From an uncultured Bacteroidales bacterium (GTDB taxonomy: Bacteria > Bacteroidota > Bacteroidia > Bacteroidales > P3): a stretch of DNA of 36,153 nt. The notes under the pieces are model-generated. The model did no database searches, was not told where the DNA came from, and saw only the letters and a list, made by a program, of their open reading frames with translations. Positions 7,737-15,297 of the stretch are shown here, piece after piece (the first letter of the stretch is position 1; each line of letters starts with the position of its first letter). Where the stretch lies: NCBI GenBank assembly GCA_947303735.1, contig CAMYZD010000009.1, positions 1 through 36,153 on the forward strand, written 5' to 3'. Both the position numbers and the translations under genes were made by a program.

Positions 7737-9566
7737 CTAGAGGAAGGACTGCATGTCGACTAAGCGTCGGTAGGTGCCATTTTGAGCGATGAGTTGGTCG
7801 TGAGTGCCGCGCTCGACGATGTGACCCTGGTTCATAACGATTATTTCGTCAGCGTGACGGATGGTGGACAACCTGTGTGCGATGACGATGCAAGTGCGGC
7901 CTTTCATGAGCTGGTCAAGAGCGTGTTGAACGGCCTGCTCACTCTCGGTGTCGAGTGCGCTGGTGGCCTCGTCGAGGATAAGTATGGGCGGGTCTTTTAG
8001 TACCGCACGAGCGATGCTGAGACGCTGGCGTTGTCCGCCACTGAGGTTGAGCCCGCGGTCACCAATGGGGGTGTTGTAACCCCGCTCTAATAGGGAGATA
8101 AACTCGTCGGCATGTGCCACTTGGGCAGCACGGCGGACATCGTCGATGCTGTAGTCGGTACGGCCGAAGGCTATATTGTTGGCCACTGTGTCGTTGAAGA
8201 GAATACAGTTCTGTGATACGAGTCCTATGTGGGCGCGCAAGCTATTGATGTTGAGGTCTGTCAGGGGAATGCCGTCGATGAGTATTTGCCCTTGGGTGCA
8301 GTCATAGAAGCGAGGGAGAAGGTCGACCAGGGTGGTTTTTCCGGCTCCCGAGGGGCCGACGATGGCAATGGTCTTGTTTTTAGGTATGATGAGGTTTATG
8401 TCGCGTAGCACGTAGATAGGGGTGTCCTTGGTATCGTCCTGATAGGAGAAGGAGACATCGCGATACTCGATATGATGGGCGAAGGTGGTGAGGAAGGTAG
8501 CGTTCTCCTTTTCATAAATGGTCTCGTCGGCATCAAGGAGTTCAAATACCCGCTGGGCGGCAGCATTTGCTTTCTGCAGGTTGTTGTATACTCTTACGAT
8601 AGACTGCACAGGGGGGATGAGCCGTGCGAAGAGGATGACAAATAGGATGAAGACAGAGGAAAGCAACTCGCCTTTTAGCACTGCCATACCACCTAGGATG
8701 AGGATGAATACCAGCCCGAGGGTGATGAGTACCTCGGAGAGAGGGCTGCTGAGTTCGCGCCGCTGGGCAACCCGAATCATAGTGCGGGTATAGCTCTCGT
8801 TGGCTTCGGCAAAGTGTTGTTCAACCGCCTCTTCGCGATTGAAGGAACGTATGACGCGGATGCCTGAGAGCGATTCTTCTAAAATAGAAAAGAGGTGGCC
8901 CAACTTGGTCTGCCCTTTGTGGGAGTTGCGGCGGAGACTTTTGCCAATCAGCCCTATCAGCCATACGGCAAGAGGAAGAATGATAAGGAAGTAGAGGAAT
9001 AGTCGAGGGCTGATAAAGATGAGGGCTAGGGAAAAGAATATGATGTTGATAGGGTCTTTGCCGAGGGAAATGACAGAGGTCAGTACGCCCCATTCAATGT
9101 CAGCTATGTCGTTGGACATGCGGCTGATAATGTCCCCTCGCCGACGTGAATTGAAATAAGAGACGGGAAGGATGGTGATATGGTGGTAGAGGTCGTTGCG
9201 CAGCCGCATGGTAATACCGTTGCGCATGGGACTGATTACAAATTGCGCCGCATAGCGACAGGCATTGGAAAGAAGGGAGAAGAAGAGGTAGCCTAAAGCA
9301 ATGGCGAGCAAGCAGCGCCAGAGGCCATAGATGGACTTGTAGTGGGAGAGGGTGAAGGTCATCCACAATGATAAGTATTGTTGGTCAAAGGAGAAGGGGG
9401 GCAACTCGGTAGGAGGCTGTGCGGTGCCGAATAAGAGCTCTACGAATGGCACAATCATTATGAATGTGAACATGTTGAACATCACCGCCAGCGAATTGAA
9501 TAGCAGGTTGGCGGCTATGTTCCAGGGGTAGAACCTAAGGTATCGGAATACTCGCCAGACAGACAC
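7737..9566 (-). CDS. MsbA-like ABC exporter (fused permease-ATPase)
   Basis: This 609-residue half-transporter has an N-terminal six-helix type I exporter domain (about 15-330) and a C-terminal ATPase (about 365-609). Walker A GPSGAGKT is at 404-411, the signature LSGGQ at 508-512, Walker B ILILDE at 528-533 and the switch His at 564. It would act as a homodimer in the inner membrane. MsbA-type flippases of lipid A core are the closest functional analogues, but drug or peptide exporters look alike, so the substrate is open. The likely start is GTG at 9566; no in-frame ATG lies near it and a stop lies shortly upstream. It follows sufD by 91 bp on the same strand and may be co-transcribed. Confidence 0.92.
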   Translation of the reverse strand: MSVWRVFRYLRFYPWNIAANLLFNSLAVMFNMFTFIMIVPFVELLFGTAQPPTELPPFSFDQQYLSLWMTFTLSHYKSIYGLWRCLLAIALGYLFFSLLSNACRYAAQFVISPMRNGITMRLRNDLYHHITILPVSYFNSRRRGDIISRMSNDIADIEWGVLTSVISLGKDPINIIFFSLALIFISPRLFLYFLIILPLAVWLIGLIGKSLRRNSHKGQTKLGHLFSILEESLSGIRVIRSFNREEAVEQHFAEANESYTRTMIRVAQRRELSSPLSEVLITLGLVFILILGGMAVLKGELLSSVFILFVILFARLIPPVQSIVRVYNNLQKANAAAQRVFELLDADETIYEKENATFLTTFAHHIEYRDVSFSYQDDTKDTPIYVLRDINLIIPKNKTIAIVGPSGAGKTTLVDLLPRFYDCTQGQILIDGIPLTDLNINSLRAHIGLVSQNCILFNDTVANNIAFGRTDYSIDDVRRAAQVAHADEFISLLERGYNTPIGDRGLNLSGGQRQRLSIARAVLKDPPILILDEATSALDTESEQAVQHALDQLMKGRTCIVIAHRLSTIRHADEIIVMNQGHIVERGTHDQLIAQNGTYRRLVDMQSFL

Positions 9567-9657
9567 TTTTTTTGTAATTAATTAATAAGAAACAATTATT
9601 ATTCCCCATGAATCCTTTCTACCCTAATAATCTTCTCTCCTCTATAAATCAAACCTC

Positions 9658-10590
9658 TTACAACTTCGTTGGGTCGATATAGAAGTTTGCATCTGTACCG
9701 TTGCAGGGAGTGGTGCATTGGATGGCGCATTCTTCGCAGGGGGGCATAAGTTCTCCATGAAGGCGTTTCTTGACCATGTCGCCCACAGTATCGCGCAGGT
9801 TGTCAATGGTGATGGCACGTATTACCTCGTCGCAGAATGCGTAGCTGAGCATCATCATGGCGGTGCGCTCGGGGATGCCGCGTGAACGGAGGTAGAAGAG
9901 GGCATCTTTGTCAAGTTGACCTATGGTGCTGCCATGTGAGCACTTCACGTCGTCGTTGTAGATTTCAAGGAAGGGACGCGTGTCGACATGAGCCTTGTCT
10001 GTGAGCAGTATATTGCGGTTAGTCATGTAAGCCTCGGTCTTGACGGCTCCATCCTGAACTAGTACATGACCGTTGAATCGGGCGCGTGCAGCGTCGTCGA
10101 TGATGCCCTTGTAAAGCTCATGGCTGGTGCAGTGGGGAGTGGCATGCTCCACAAAGATGTAGTTGTCGCACTCCTGTTCGCGGTCTACAAGGTATAGCCC
10201 GTCAGCTTCGAGGTGACTGCCCTCACCTTGCATGCGCACCACAATATTGTTGCGTATATGTTCCCCTCCGAGGGTAATGGTGCAGAGCCGGAGTGTCGCC
10301 CCAGCTTTCATTATGACTTCCAAGTTGGTAGCCCTCACACACTTTTTGAGCTGTATGCGGTAGAGTTCTAGTTCGGCACCCTCCTCGAGGATAAATGATA
10401 GGTTGTCATGTTCGTCTTCCTTCGGGGTGTAACCGCTATCGCTATTGAGGTGAAGTAGATTCCTGCTTTCCTTGTCGTGGAGGACAATCTTGCAGGGCTT
10501 GTCTGTAGCCGCAACGGTCGTTTGGAGCGAACTGGTGCCAGCCTTGAAGTCATCGCCCCAGATGTTGGGCAGTTGGTCTTTACGAATCAT
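9658..10590 (-). CDS. sufD: Fe-S cluster assembly scaffold protein SufD, short form
   Basis: The protein matches the beta-helical core and C-terminal helical domain of SufB/SufD, with typical segments KCSHGSTIGQLDKDALFYLRS and RGIPERTAMMMLSYAF near the end (given as two pieces of a conserved block). SufD pairs with SufB and the ATPase SufC to build Fe-S clusters. At 310 residues it is well short of the usual 420-450, because the N-terminal helical domain is missing. sufC ends only 7 bp upstream, so there is no room for it. The C-terminal tail carries four clustered cysteines (CEECAIQCTTPC, about residues 285-296). sufB and sufS are not in the window. Confidence 0.9.
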   Translation of the reverse strand: MIRKDQLPNIWGDDFKAGTSSLQTTVAATDKPCKIVLHDKESRNLLHLNSDSGYTPKEDEHDNLSFILEEGAELELYRIQLKKCVRATNLEVIMKAGATLRLCTITLGGEHIRNNIVVRMQGEGSHLEADGLYLVDREQECDNYIFVEHATPHCTSHELYKGIIDDAARARFNGHVLVQDGAVKTEAYMTNRNILLTDKAHVDTRPFLEIYNDDVKCSHGSTIGQLDKDALFYLRSRGIPERTAMMMLSYAFCDEVIRAITIDNLRDTVGDMVKKRLHGELMPPCEECAIQCTTPCNGTDANFYIDPTKL

Positions 10591-10597
10591 GGCAGGG

Positions 10598-11362
10598 TTA
10601 CTCCTTTCCTTCTAGTTCCTCGCGAATCCAATCATAGCCTTTCTCCTCCAGTTCCAGTGCCAATTCCTTGGGACCAGTTTTTACAATCCGTCCCTCGTAG
10701 AGCACATGAACAAAGTCGGGCACAATATAGTCAAGCAGACGTTGATAGTGGGTGATAACCACGGTGGCATTGTCTGGGCGGCGCAGTTTGTTGACCCCAG
10801 TGGCCACGATGCGCAAGGCATCAATGTCGAGGCCCGAGTCGGTCTCGTCGAGAATGGCGAGAGTGGGATCGAGCATTGCCATCTGGAATATTTCATTCTT
10901 CTTCTTTTCTCCACCGCTAAAGCCTTCGTTTACCGAGCGGTTGGCAAGGTTGGTGGTCATCTCCACCACTTTCTTCTTTTCATCCATTAATTTCATGAAT
11001 GCGGAGCTGGAAAGCGGGTCGAGGCCACGGTATTTGCGCTGTTCATTCACGGCAGTACGCATAAAGTTGGTGATGCTTACTCCGGGTATTTCTACGGGGT
11101 ATTGGAAGCCGAGGAAAATGCCTTCTGCAGCACGCATATCAACAGGCATATCCAAGATATTCTTGCCTTTGTATATTACCTCTCCTTGGGTGACGGTGTA
11201 TTTAGTATTGCCCGCGATGATGCCAGCGAGGGTGCTCTTCCCGTTCCCGTTGGGGCCCATGATGGAATGGACTTCGCCATAATTGATTTCGAGGTTCACT
11301 CCTTTCAGAATCTCCTTATCGCCAATAGAAGCGTGCAAATTGCGAATCGATAATAGTGACAT
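10598..11362 (-). CDS. sufC: Fe-S cluster assembly ATPase SufC
   Basis: This 254-residue soluble ABC ATPase has Walker A GPNGNGKST at 36-44, the SufC-type signature FSGGEKKKNEIFQMA, Walker B AILDETDSGLD and the switch His in VITHYQRLL. FSGGEKK and ETDSGLD distinguish SufC from transporter ATPases. It powers the SufBCD scaffold in the cytoplasm. The start at 11362 (MSLLSIRNLH) is the family start; the longer frame to 11389 adds a non-conserved leader. It is first in its operon, directly behind a strong promoter, with sufD 7 bp downstream. Confidence 0.96.
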   Translation of the reverse strand: MSLLSIRNLHASIGDKEILKGVNLEINYGEVHSIMGPNGNGKSTLAGIIAGNTKYTVTQGEVIYKGKNILDMPVDMRAAEGIFLGFQYPVEIPGVSITNFMRTAVNEQRKYRGLDPLSSSAFMKLMDEKKKVVEMTTNLANRSVNEGFSGGEKKKNEIFQMAMLDPTLAILDETDSGLDIDALRIVATGVNKLRRPDNATVVITHYQRLLDYIVPDFVHVLYEGRIVKTGPKELALELEEKGYDWIREELEGKE

Positions 11363-11424
11363 GTATTGTGTAAGTGATTGGTTAAACAATGTTTAGTGTC
11401 GAGATTGATAATTCGACAAGATTA

Positions 11425-11454
11425 CAAAGATACATTTTTTTCAGCAATTGACAA
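11425..11454 (-). promoter_or_regulatory. sufC operon promoter
   Basis: On the minus strand TTG at 11454-11452 and TATCTTTG at 11432-11425 are separated by 19 nt, a near-perfect Bacteroides-type promoter. It overlaps the upstream part of the divergent promoter of the SAM hydrolase gene. Confidence 0.82.
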
Positions 11455-11462
11455 AAAATATG

Positions 11463-11470
11463 TACCTTTG
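11463..11470 (+). promoter_or_regulatory. -10-like box of the SAM hydrolase gene
   Basis: TACCTTTG matches TAnnTTTG and lies 55 nt before the chosen ATG at 11526. A TTG at the standard distance is not evident. Its position rules out the longer reading frame beginning at 11448. Confidence 0.6.
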
Positions 11471-11525
11471 CACATTGGAATTAACCATCTCCCTCGCACT
11501 AAACCAACAAAAACCACGTAGTTGT

Positions 11526-12335
11526 ATGGATTCTCCTATTATAACGCTCACAACCGATTGGGGTCCCTCCGATTTTTTTGTCGGCATGGCAAAAGGTCGG
11601 CTATATTCAGATATCCCCAATGTTCGGGTGGTCGATATCACTCACGGCCTGGAGCCCTTCCAACTCTCTAGGGCCATCTTTGTGACGCGTTATGCCTGCA
11701 TGGGCTTTCCTGAGGGAACCATACACATTATTGATGCCACAGCATCTAATGATAAACGCCCTTACATTGTAGTACATCATAAGGGTCAGTACTTCATTTG
11801 TGTGGACAATGGGTTGCCATGTGCTATATTTGGTGAGGATGCCAGCCATGCCGTGGCTATCGACGTGAGTCGATTCGAGAAGAGGTCTTCCCAAACCTTT
11901 GCCGCCTACGATATCTTCTGTCCGGTGGCAGCCATGCTTGCTTCGGGTGCCGAGTTAAGTGACATAGGTGCCCCGTTGGACGGTTTTCTGCCTTATATGC
12001 CTATTTGCCCAATCTTTCGGAACGAAGTACTTAAGATTTATGTCTCCTATATTGACAATTACGGCAATGCCATTCTTAATATCACGTACAAGGAGTTTAA
12101 AGATATTCAGGCAGGAAGAGAGTTCGAGATGAACGTCCACGGATACCTAATTTCAAAAGTGGTAGACAGCTACTCGGATGCAAACACTTCAGGGAGCGGT
12201 CGTACCTCTCTGCTCCTCACGGTGTCTACCACAGGCTACCTACAAATTGCTCTCCGCCAATATTCGGCAGAACAATATTTCGGGCTACGGGAACAGGATG
12301 CCCTCACTGTGCATTTTAAGACCCCCTCAAAATAG
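11526..12335 (+). CDS. SAM hydrolase / SAM hydroxide adenosyltransferase (DUF62 family)
   Basis: The 269-residue protein has the family N-terminus ITLTTDWGPSDFFVGMAKG and the block FPEGTIHIIDA followed by a VDNGLPCAIFGED segment, as in the DUF62 / SAM_HAT family related to chlorinases and fluorinases. Characterised non-halogenating members hydrolyse S-adenosylmethionine to adenosine and methionine using an Asp-Arg-His-activated water. The C-terminal beta-barrel includes YIDNYGNAILNI. It is cytoplasmic, with no signal peptide. It is transcribed divergently from sufC and ends 29 bp from the converging recX. The physiological role of these enzymes is unsettled. Confidence 0.9.
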   Translation: MDSPIITLTTDWGPSDFFVGMAKGRLYSDIPNVRVVDITHGLEPFQLSRAIFVTRYACMGFPEGTIHIIDATASNDKRPYIVVHHKGQYFICVDNGLPCAIFGEDASHAVAIDVSRFEKRSSQTFAAYDIFCPVAAMLASGAELSDIGAPLDGFLPYMPICPIFRNEVLKIYVSYIDNYGNAILNITYKEFKDIQAGREFEMNVHGYLISKVVDSYSDANTSGSGRTSLLLTVSTTGYLQIALRQYSAEQYFGLREQDALTVHFKTPSK

Positions 12336-12364
12336 GAGGTCGAAGTCGTCACAACCTCACTTAC

Positions 12365-12832
12365 TTATTCTGTGAAGTGGTCGACGAGCATAGACTGAAT
12401 CTCAGGCGACTCGAATCCACGAGAGGCAAGGAAAGTGACCAGTTTGGAGCGGCGCTTGGAGGTGGGTTCGTTCGTGTCGTACGACCCCCACTTCATGTTT
12501 GCTACGTCCAGCATGATGTTTCGATACTCCTCATCGGGAATTTCGGCAAGTGCCTCAGTGATAAACTTCGGTGGCACCTGTTTTGAACGCAGTTGGTAGA
12601 CCACCTTCAGGCGTCCCCATTTTTGGGTGCGGAGCTTGGCGGAGACATAGGCACGGGCGTAGCGGCGCTCGTCAATGAACCCCTGGTCGATAAGGCGGTT
12701 TACGATTTTGCCCGATGCGTCCATCGAGGCACCCCAGTCGCATAGCTTCTTTCTGACCGATGTACGGCATTGCTCTTCATTTGCACAATAGCGTTCTGCC
12801 CTGGCTAACAGCGACATTTCTTCTTCTGACAT
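12365..12832 (-). CDS. recX: Regulatory protein RecX
   Basis: The protein has RecX-type tandem three-helix repeats: ARAERYCANEEQCRTSVRKK, then RLIDQGFIDERRYARAYVSA, then RLKVVYQLRSKQVPPKFITE, with a C-terminal LASRGFESPEIQSML repeat. RecX binds RecA filaments and modulates recombination. I place the start at the ATG at 12832 (MSEEEMSL, 155 aa). The longer frame to 12889 runs through the promoter box and would encode a hydrophobic leader that makes no sense for a cytoplasmic RecA regulator. recA is not adjacent. Confidence 0.93.
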   Translation of the reverse strand: MSEEEMSLLARAERYCANEEQCRTSVRKKLCDWGASMDASGKIVNRLIDQGFIDERRYARAYVSAKLRTQKWGRLKVVYQLRSKQVPPKFITEALAEIPDEEYRNIMLDVANMKWGSYDTNEPTSKRRSKLVTFLASRGFESPEIQSMLVDHFTE

Positions 12833-12848
12833 ATTTTGTACCATATTG

Positions 12849-12877
12849 CAAAAGTACAAAAAAAATAGACACGCAAA
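12849..12877 (-). promoter_or_regulatory. recX promoter
   Basis: TACTTTTG on the minus strand (12856-12849) matches TAnnTTTG. TTTG at 12877-12874 lies 17 nt upstream, slightly shorter than the usual spacing. Transcription would start around 12843, just ahead of the ATG at 12832. Confidence 0.65.
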
Positions 12878-12894
12878 AATCTTTAACATTTCAT

Positions 12895-12961
12895 CTTATC
12901 AACAATTGGTTGATAAGCCTTCCTACAACACGTCGAAGACGCTAAATAATAGCCCTATTAT
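12895..12961. repeat. Two palindromes between recX and the GT5-like gene
   Basis: A perfect 9-bp inverted repeat with a 5-nt centre lies at 12895-12903 / 12909-12917 (CTTATCAAC with GTTGATAAG). A second lies at 12946-12952 / 12955-12961 (ATAATAG with CTATTAT). Neither is followed by a T-run, so they are more likely operator sites than terminators. They sit upstream of both divergent promoters. Confidence 0.5.
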
Positions 12962-13040
12962 GAGTCGAAAAAGGTGTTGCCATAGGTGTCTGGCAAAAGT
13001 TTTTTTGTCGTAAAAAACTAACTAATTAGAAAAAAAATCG

Positions 13041-13048
13041 TATCTTTG
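13041..13048 (+). promoter_or_regulatory. -10-like box of the GT5-like gene
   Basis: TATCTTTG fits TAnnTTTG and lies 28 nt before the ATG at 13076. No TTG stands at the usual upstream distance. The box overlaps the TTG that would open a longer reading frame, supporting the ATG. Confidence 0.6.
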
Positions 13049-13075
13049 CAATTTAATATTATATTTCTCATTACT

Positions 13076-13900
13076 ATGGCGAAAGGAAGGATATTGTATG
13101 TAAGTCAGGGCGTTGCACCTTTTTCAGAAGAGGATGATGCCTCGTTGTTGACACGACATCTGTCTCAGTTTACCCAGGAATTGGGACGCGAGATCCGTGT
13201 CTTTATGCCTCGGTTCTATGACATCAACGAGCGCAAGCATCAACTCCACGAGGTGATTCGCCTTTCGGGTATGAATCTGATTGTGAACAACTGCGACCAT
13301 CAGCTGATCATTAAAGTCGGTTCTCTGCCCTCGGCTCGCCTTCAAGTTTATTTTATTGATAACGAAGAGTATTTTACTCGTTTCGGTAGTTCTTTCGATG
13401 AGAATGGATTTCTGCTGCCAGCCAACGACGAGCGCATCCTCTTCTTCGGCCGCGGTACCCTTGAGGCTGTGCGCAAACTGGCGTGGCAACCCCATCTGAT
13501 TCATTTCTCAGGCTGGTTCAGCGGCATGGTGCCCTTCTATCTGAGGCGTATCAACAAAGAGAACGCTTTCTTCAGCGGCACTCGCACCGTCTTCTCCCTC
13601 ACCGAGGAGTCCTTCAAAGGCAAATTCCCCGACGAAATGGAGAAAAAAATGCGTGCCGACGGCGCCACCGCAAAGGACCTCCGTCTCTATCAGAACTTGG
13701 ACTATATGACGCTTATGAAGGCTGCTATCACCTATGCCAATGGCATCGTGATTTCTTCTCCCAACGTCAACCCCGAGCTGATTCAGTTTGCCAAGGAAAA
13801 CAAACGCCATGTGCTGGACTACAACCCCGACCGCACTGAATTTTATACCAAGATTAACAAGCTCTATGAGACACTCTGTGGTAGTGCCATCAATAACTAG
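13076..13900 (+). CDS. Starch/glycogen synthase-like protein, GT5 N-terminal domain only
   Basis: The 274 residues align with the N-terminal Rossmann domain of glycogen/starch synthases (GT5): it begins AKGRILYVSQGVAPFSEEDD and has the HLIHFSGWFSGMVPFYLR segment where synthases have 'HxHDW'. Two things argue against a working synthase. The ADP-glucose-binding KTGGL motif expected after APF is replaced by SEEDDASLL. The whole C-terminal GT1-type catalytic half (about 200 residues) is absent, and the gene stops cleanly. From memory, such short 'starch synthases' sit next to DUF4270 genes in other Bacteroidales, which suggests a conserved non-glycogen role. It heads a run with DUF4270 15 bp downstream. 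Confidence 0.85.
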   Translation: MAKGRILYVSQGVAPFSEEDDASLLTRHLSQFTQELGREIRVFMPRFYDINERKHQLHEVIRLSGMNLIVNNCDHQLIIKVGSLPSARLQVYFIDNEEYFTRFGSSFDENGFLLPANDERILFFGRGTLEAVRKLAWQPHLIHFSGWFSGMVPFYLRRINKENAFFSGTRTVFSLTEESFKGKFPDEMEKKMRADGATAKDLRLYQNLDYMTLMKAAITYANGIVISSPNVNPELIQFAKENKRHVLDYNPDRTEFYTKINKLYETLCGSAINN

Positions 13901-13915
13901 CGCAACAATTATCTC

Positions 13916-15190
13916 ATGAATCGTAAGAAACTCCTTTTCCCGTTAGCACTTCTTCTCCTGCTGGTTCCTTGTGCCTGCACCGAGGAAGAATCCGACTTGG
14001 GTGTCAATCTGCAAGACCCATTCACCGTCTATAATGGTGTTCGCGACACCGCCTACGTCACCGCTTGCACGCTTTACGACGATTCCCTCCTCACGGCCGG
14101 TTTTACAGCCGCTGTGTTTGGTAATTATTCCGATGCCAATTTTGGAGACGTGGAGGCAGTACTTTACTCCCAAATTACCATCCCTGAGGACGGCGTCCGC
14201 ATCACCCAGTCCGTTCAGATTGACTCGGTTGTGATGACCCTCGTCATTGACACAGTCTTTCCTGCCCGTACAGACTCAACACCTATCCCCCTGCATATTG
14301 TCATTAACCAACTGGCCGAACCACTCCGTTCCGATAGTGCCTACATCTCCACCAACCAATTGCCCGAGAGCAGCACCTGCTTCTTCGACAGCATAGTCTC
14401 TTTCGTTGCCGACAGCATCCGCCTCCCGCTCCGCCCCACTGTCTATCCTGTGTTGCAACGCGAAAGCCCGTCCCCAGCAGACTTTGTAGAGCAGACCAAG
14501 GGTTTCGCCCTGCGTCTGGCAGCTGGGAGCCAGCAACTAGTGACCGTCAATCTGGCTGCCACGAGCACTCGTCTTACCGTCTATTACCACAATCCGGATG
14601 TTGACACTAATGCTCGCGAGTTTGAGTTTATCATCAATGGCGAGGCTGCCCATAGCATGTTTATCACTCACAACTATGCCGGCACCCCCTTGGCTCTTTT
14701 TGAACAAAACAAGAAAGACACCCTCCCAGGCAACCAACGCCTCTATCTCGAGCCGTTGGGTGGTACTCGCGTGCGTATCAGTTTGCAACCCTTCCTCAAC
14801 CGTTTCTATGCCCAGCATCCTACAGCCATCATCCATTATGCCGAACTCTTGCTGCCGGTCTATGACACTGCCGACTCCCAGACACCCGTCCGAATCCTTG
14901 CTATGAAACGTGGAGCTGATGGCAGCCTTACCTACGTGACAGATGCTAATGTGCTGACCAACAATTATACATATACGGGCTTCGACGGCTACTACCATCG
15001 CGACAAGCATTGCTATCGGTTGCGTGTCTCTCGCCATCTACAGGAATTGATGCGTACTGGTCAAGACTATGGTACCGAACTGATCATCGACGCTCGCCGT
15101 TCATCGGGTTTCCGCACCATCCTGAACGGCACCGATACCGACAATCCCATCCGAATCGACTTCGTCTACACCGACATGGCGACCCGATAA
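13916..15190 (+). CDS. DUF4270 family lipoprotein
   Basis: This 424-residue protein has a hydrophobic signal (MNRKKLLFPLALLLLLVPCAC) with an atypical lipobox; the probable lipidated Cys is 21. It is followed by TEEESD, an acidic patch of the kind that exports lipoproteins to the cell surface in Bacteroidota. The features FGNYSDANFGDVEAVLYSQI and IDSVVMTL near the N-terminus, and RSSGFRTILNG near the end, are typical of DUF4270, a family of unknown function. It lies 15 bp after the GT5-like gene, so the two are probably co-transcribed. It is likely an outer-membrane, possibly surface-exposed, protein. Confidence 0.85.
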   Translation: MNRKKLLFPLALLLLLVPCACTEEESDLGVNLQDPFTVYNGVRDTAYVTACTLYDDSLLTAGFTAAVFGNYSDANFGDVEAVLYSQITIPEDGVRITQSVQIDSVVMTLVIDTVFPARTDSTPIPLHIVINQLAEPLRSDSAYISTNQLPESSTCFFDSIVSFVADSIRLPLRPTVYPVLQRESPSPADFVEQTKGFALRLAAGSQQLVTVNLAATSTRLTVYYHNPDVDTNAREFEFIINGEAAHSMFITHNYAGTPLALFEQNKKDTLPGNQRLYLEPLGGTRVRISLQPFLNRFYAQHPTAIIHYAELLLPVYDTADSQTPVRILAMKRGADGSLTYVTDANVLTNNYTYTGFDGYYHRDKHCYRLRVSRHLQELMRTGQDYGTELIIDARRSSGFRTILNGTDTDNPIRIDFVYTDMATR

Positions 15191-15297
15191 CCCTATCACC
15201 TGCATGGCGTTGCCCATTGCCAGGGCATCACCACAATGGCTGCTTAATCTTAATACCTAGAACAATCTCTCTTAATCAATAATCAGTAAATATCATT

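Noticed and set aside
13076-13900. Glycogen biosynthesis locus
   Set aside because: The protein lacks the catalytic half and the KTGGL motif, and no glgB, glgC or amylase genes are nearby.
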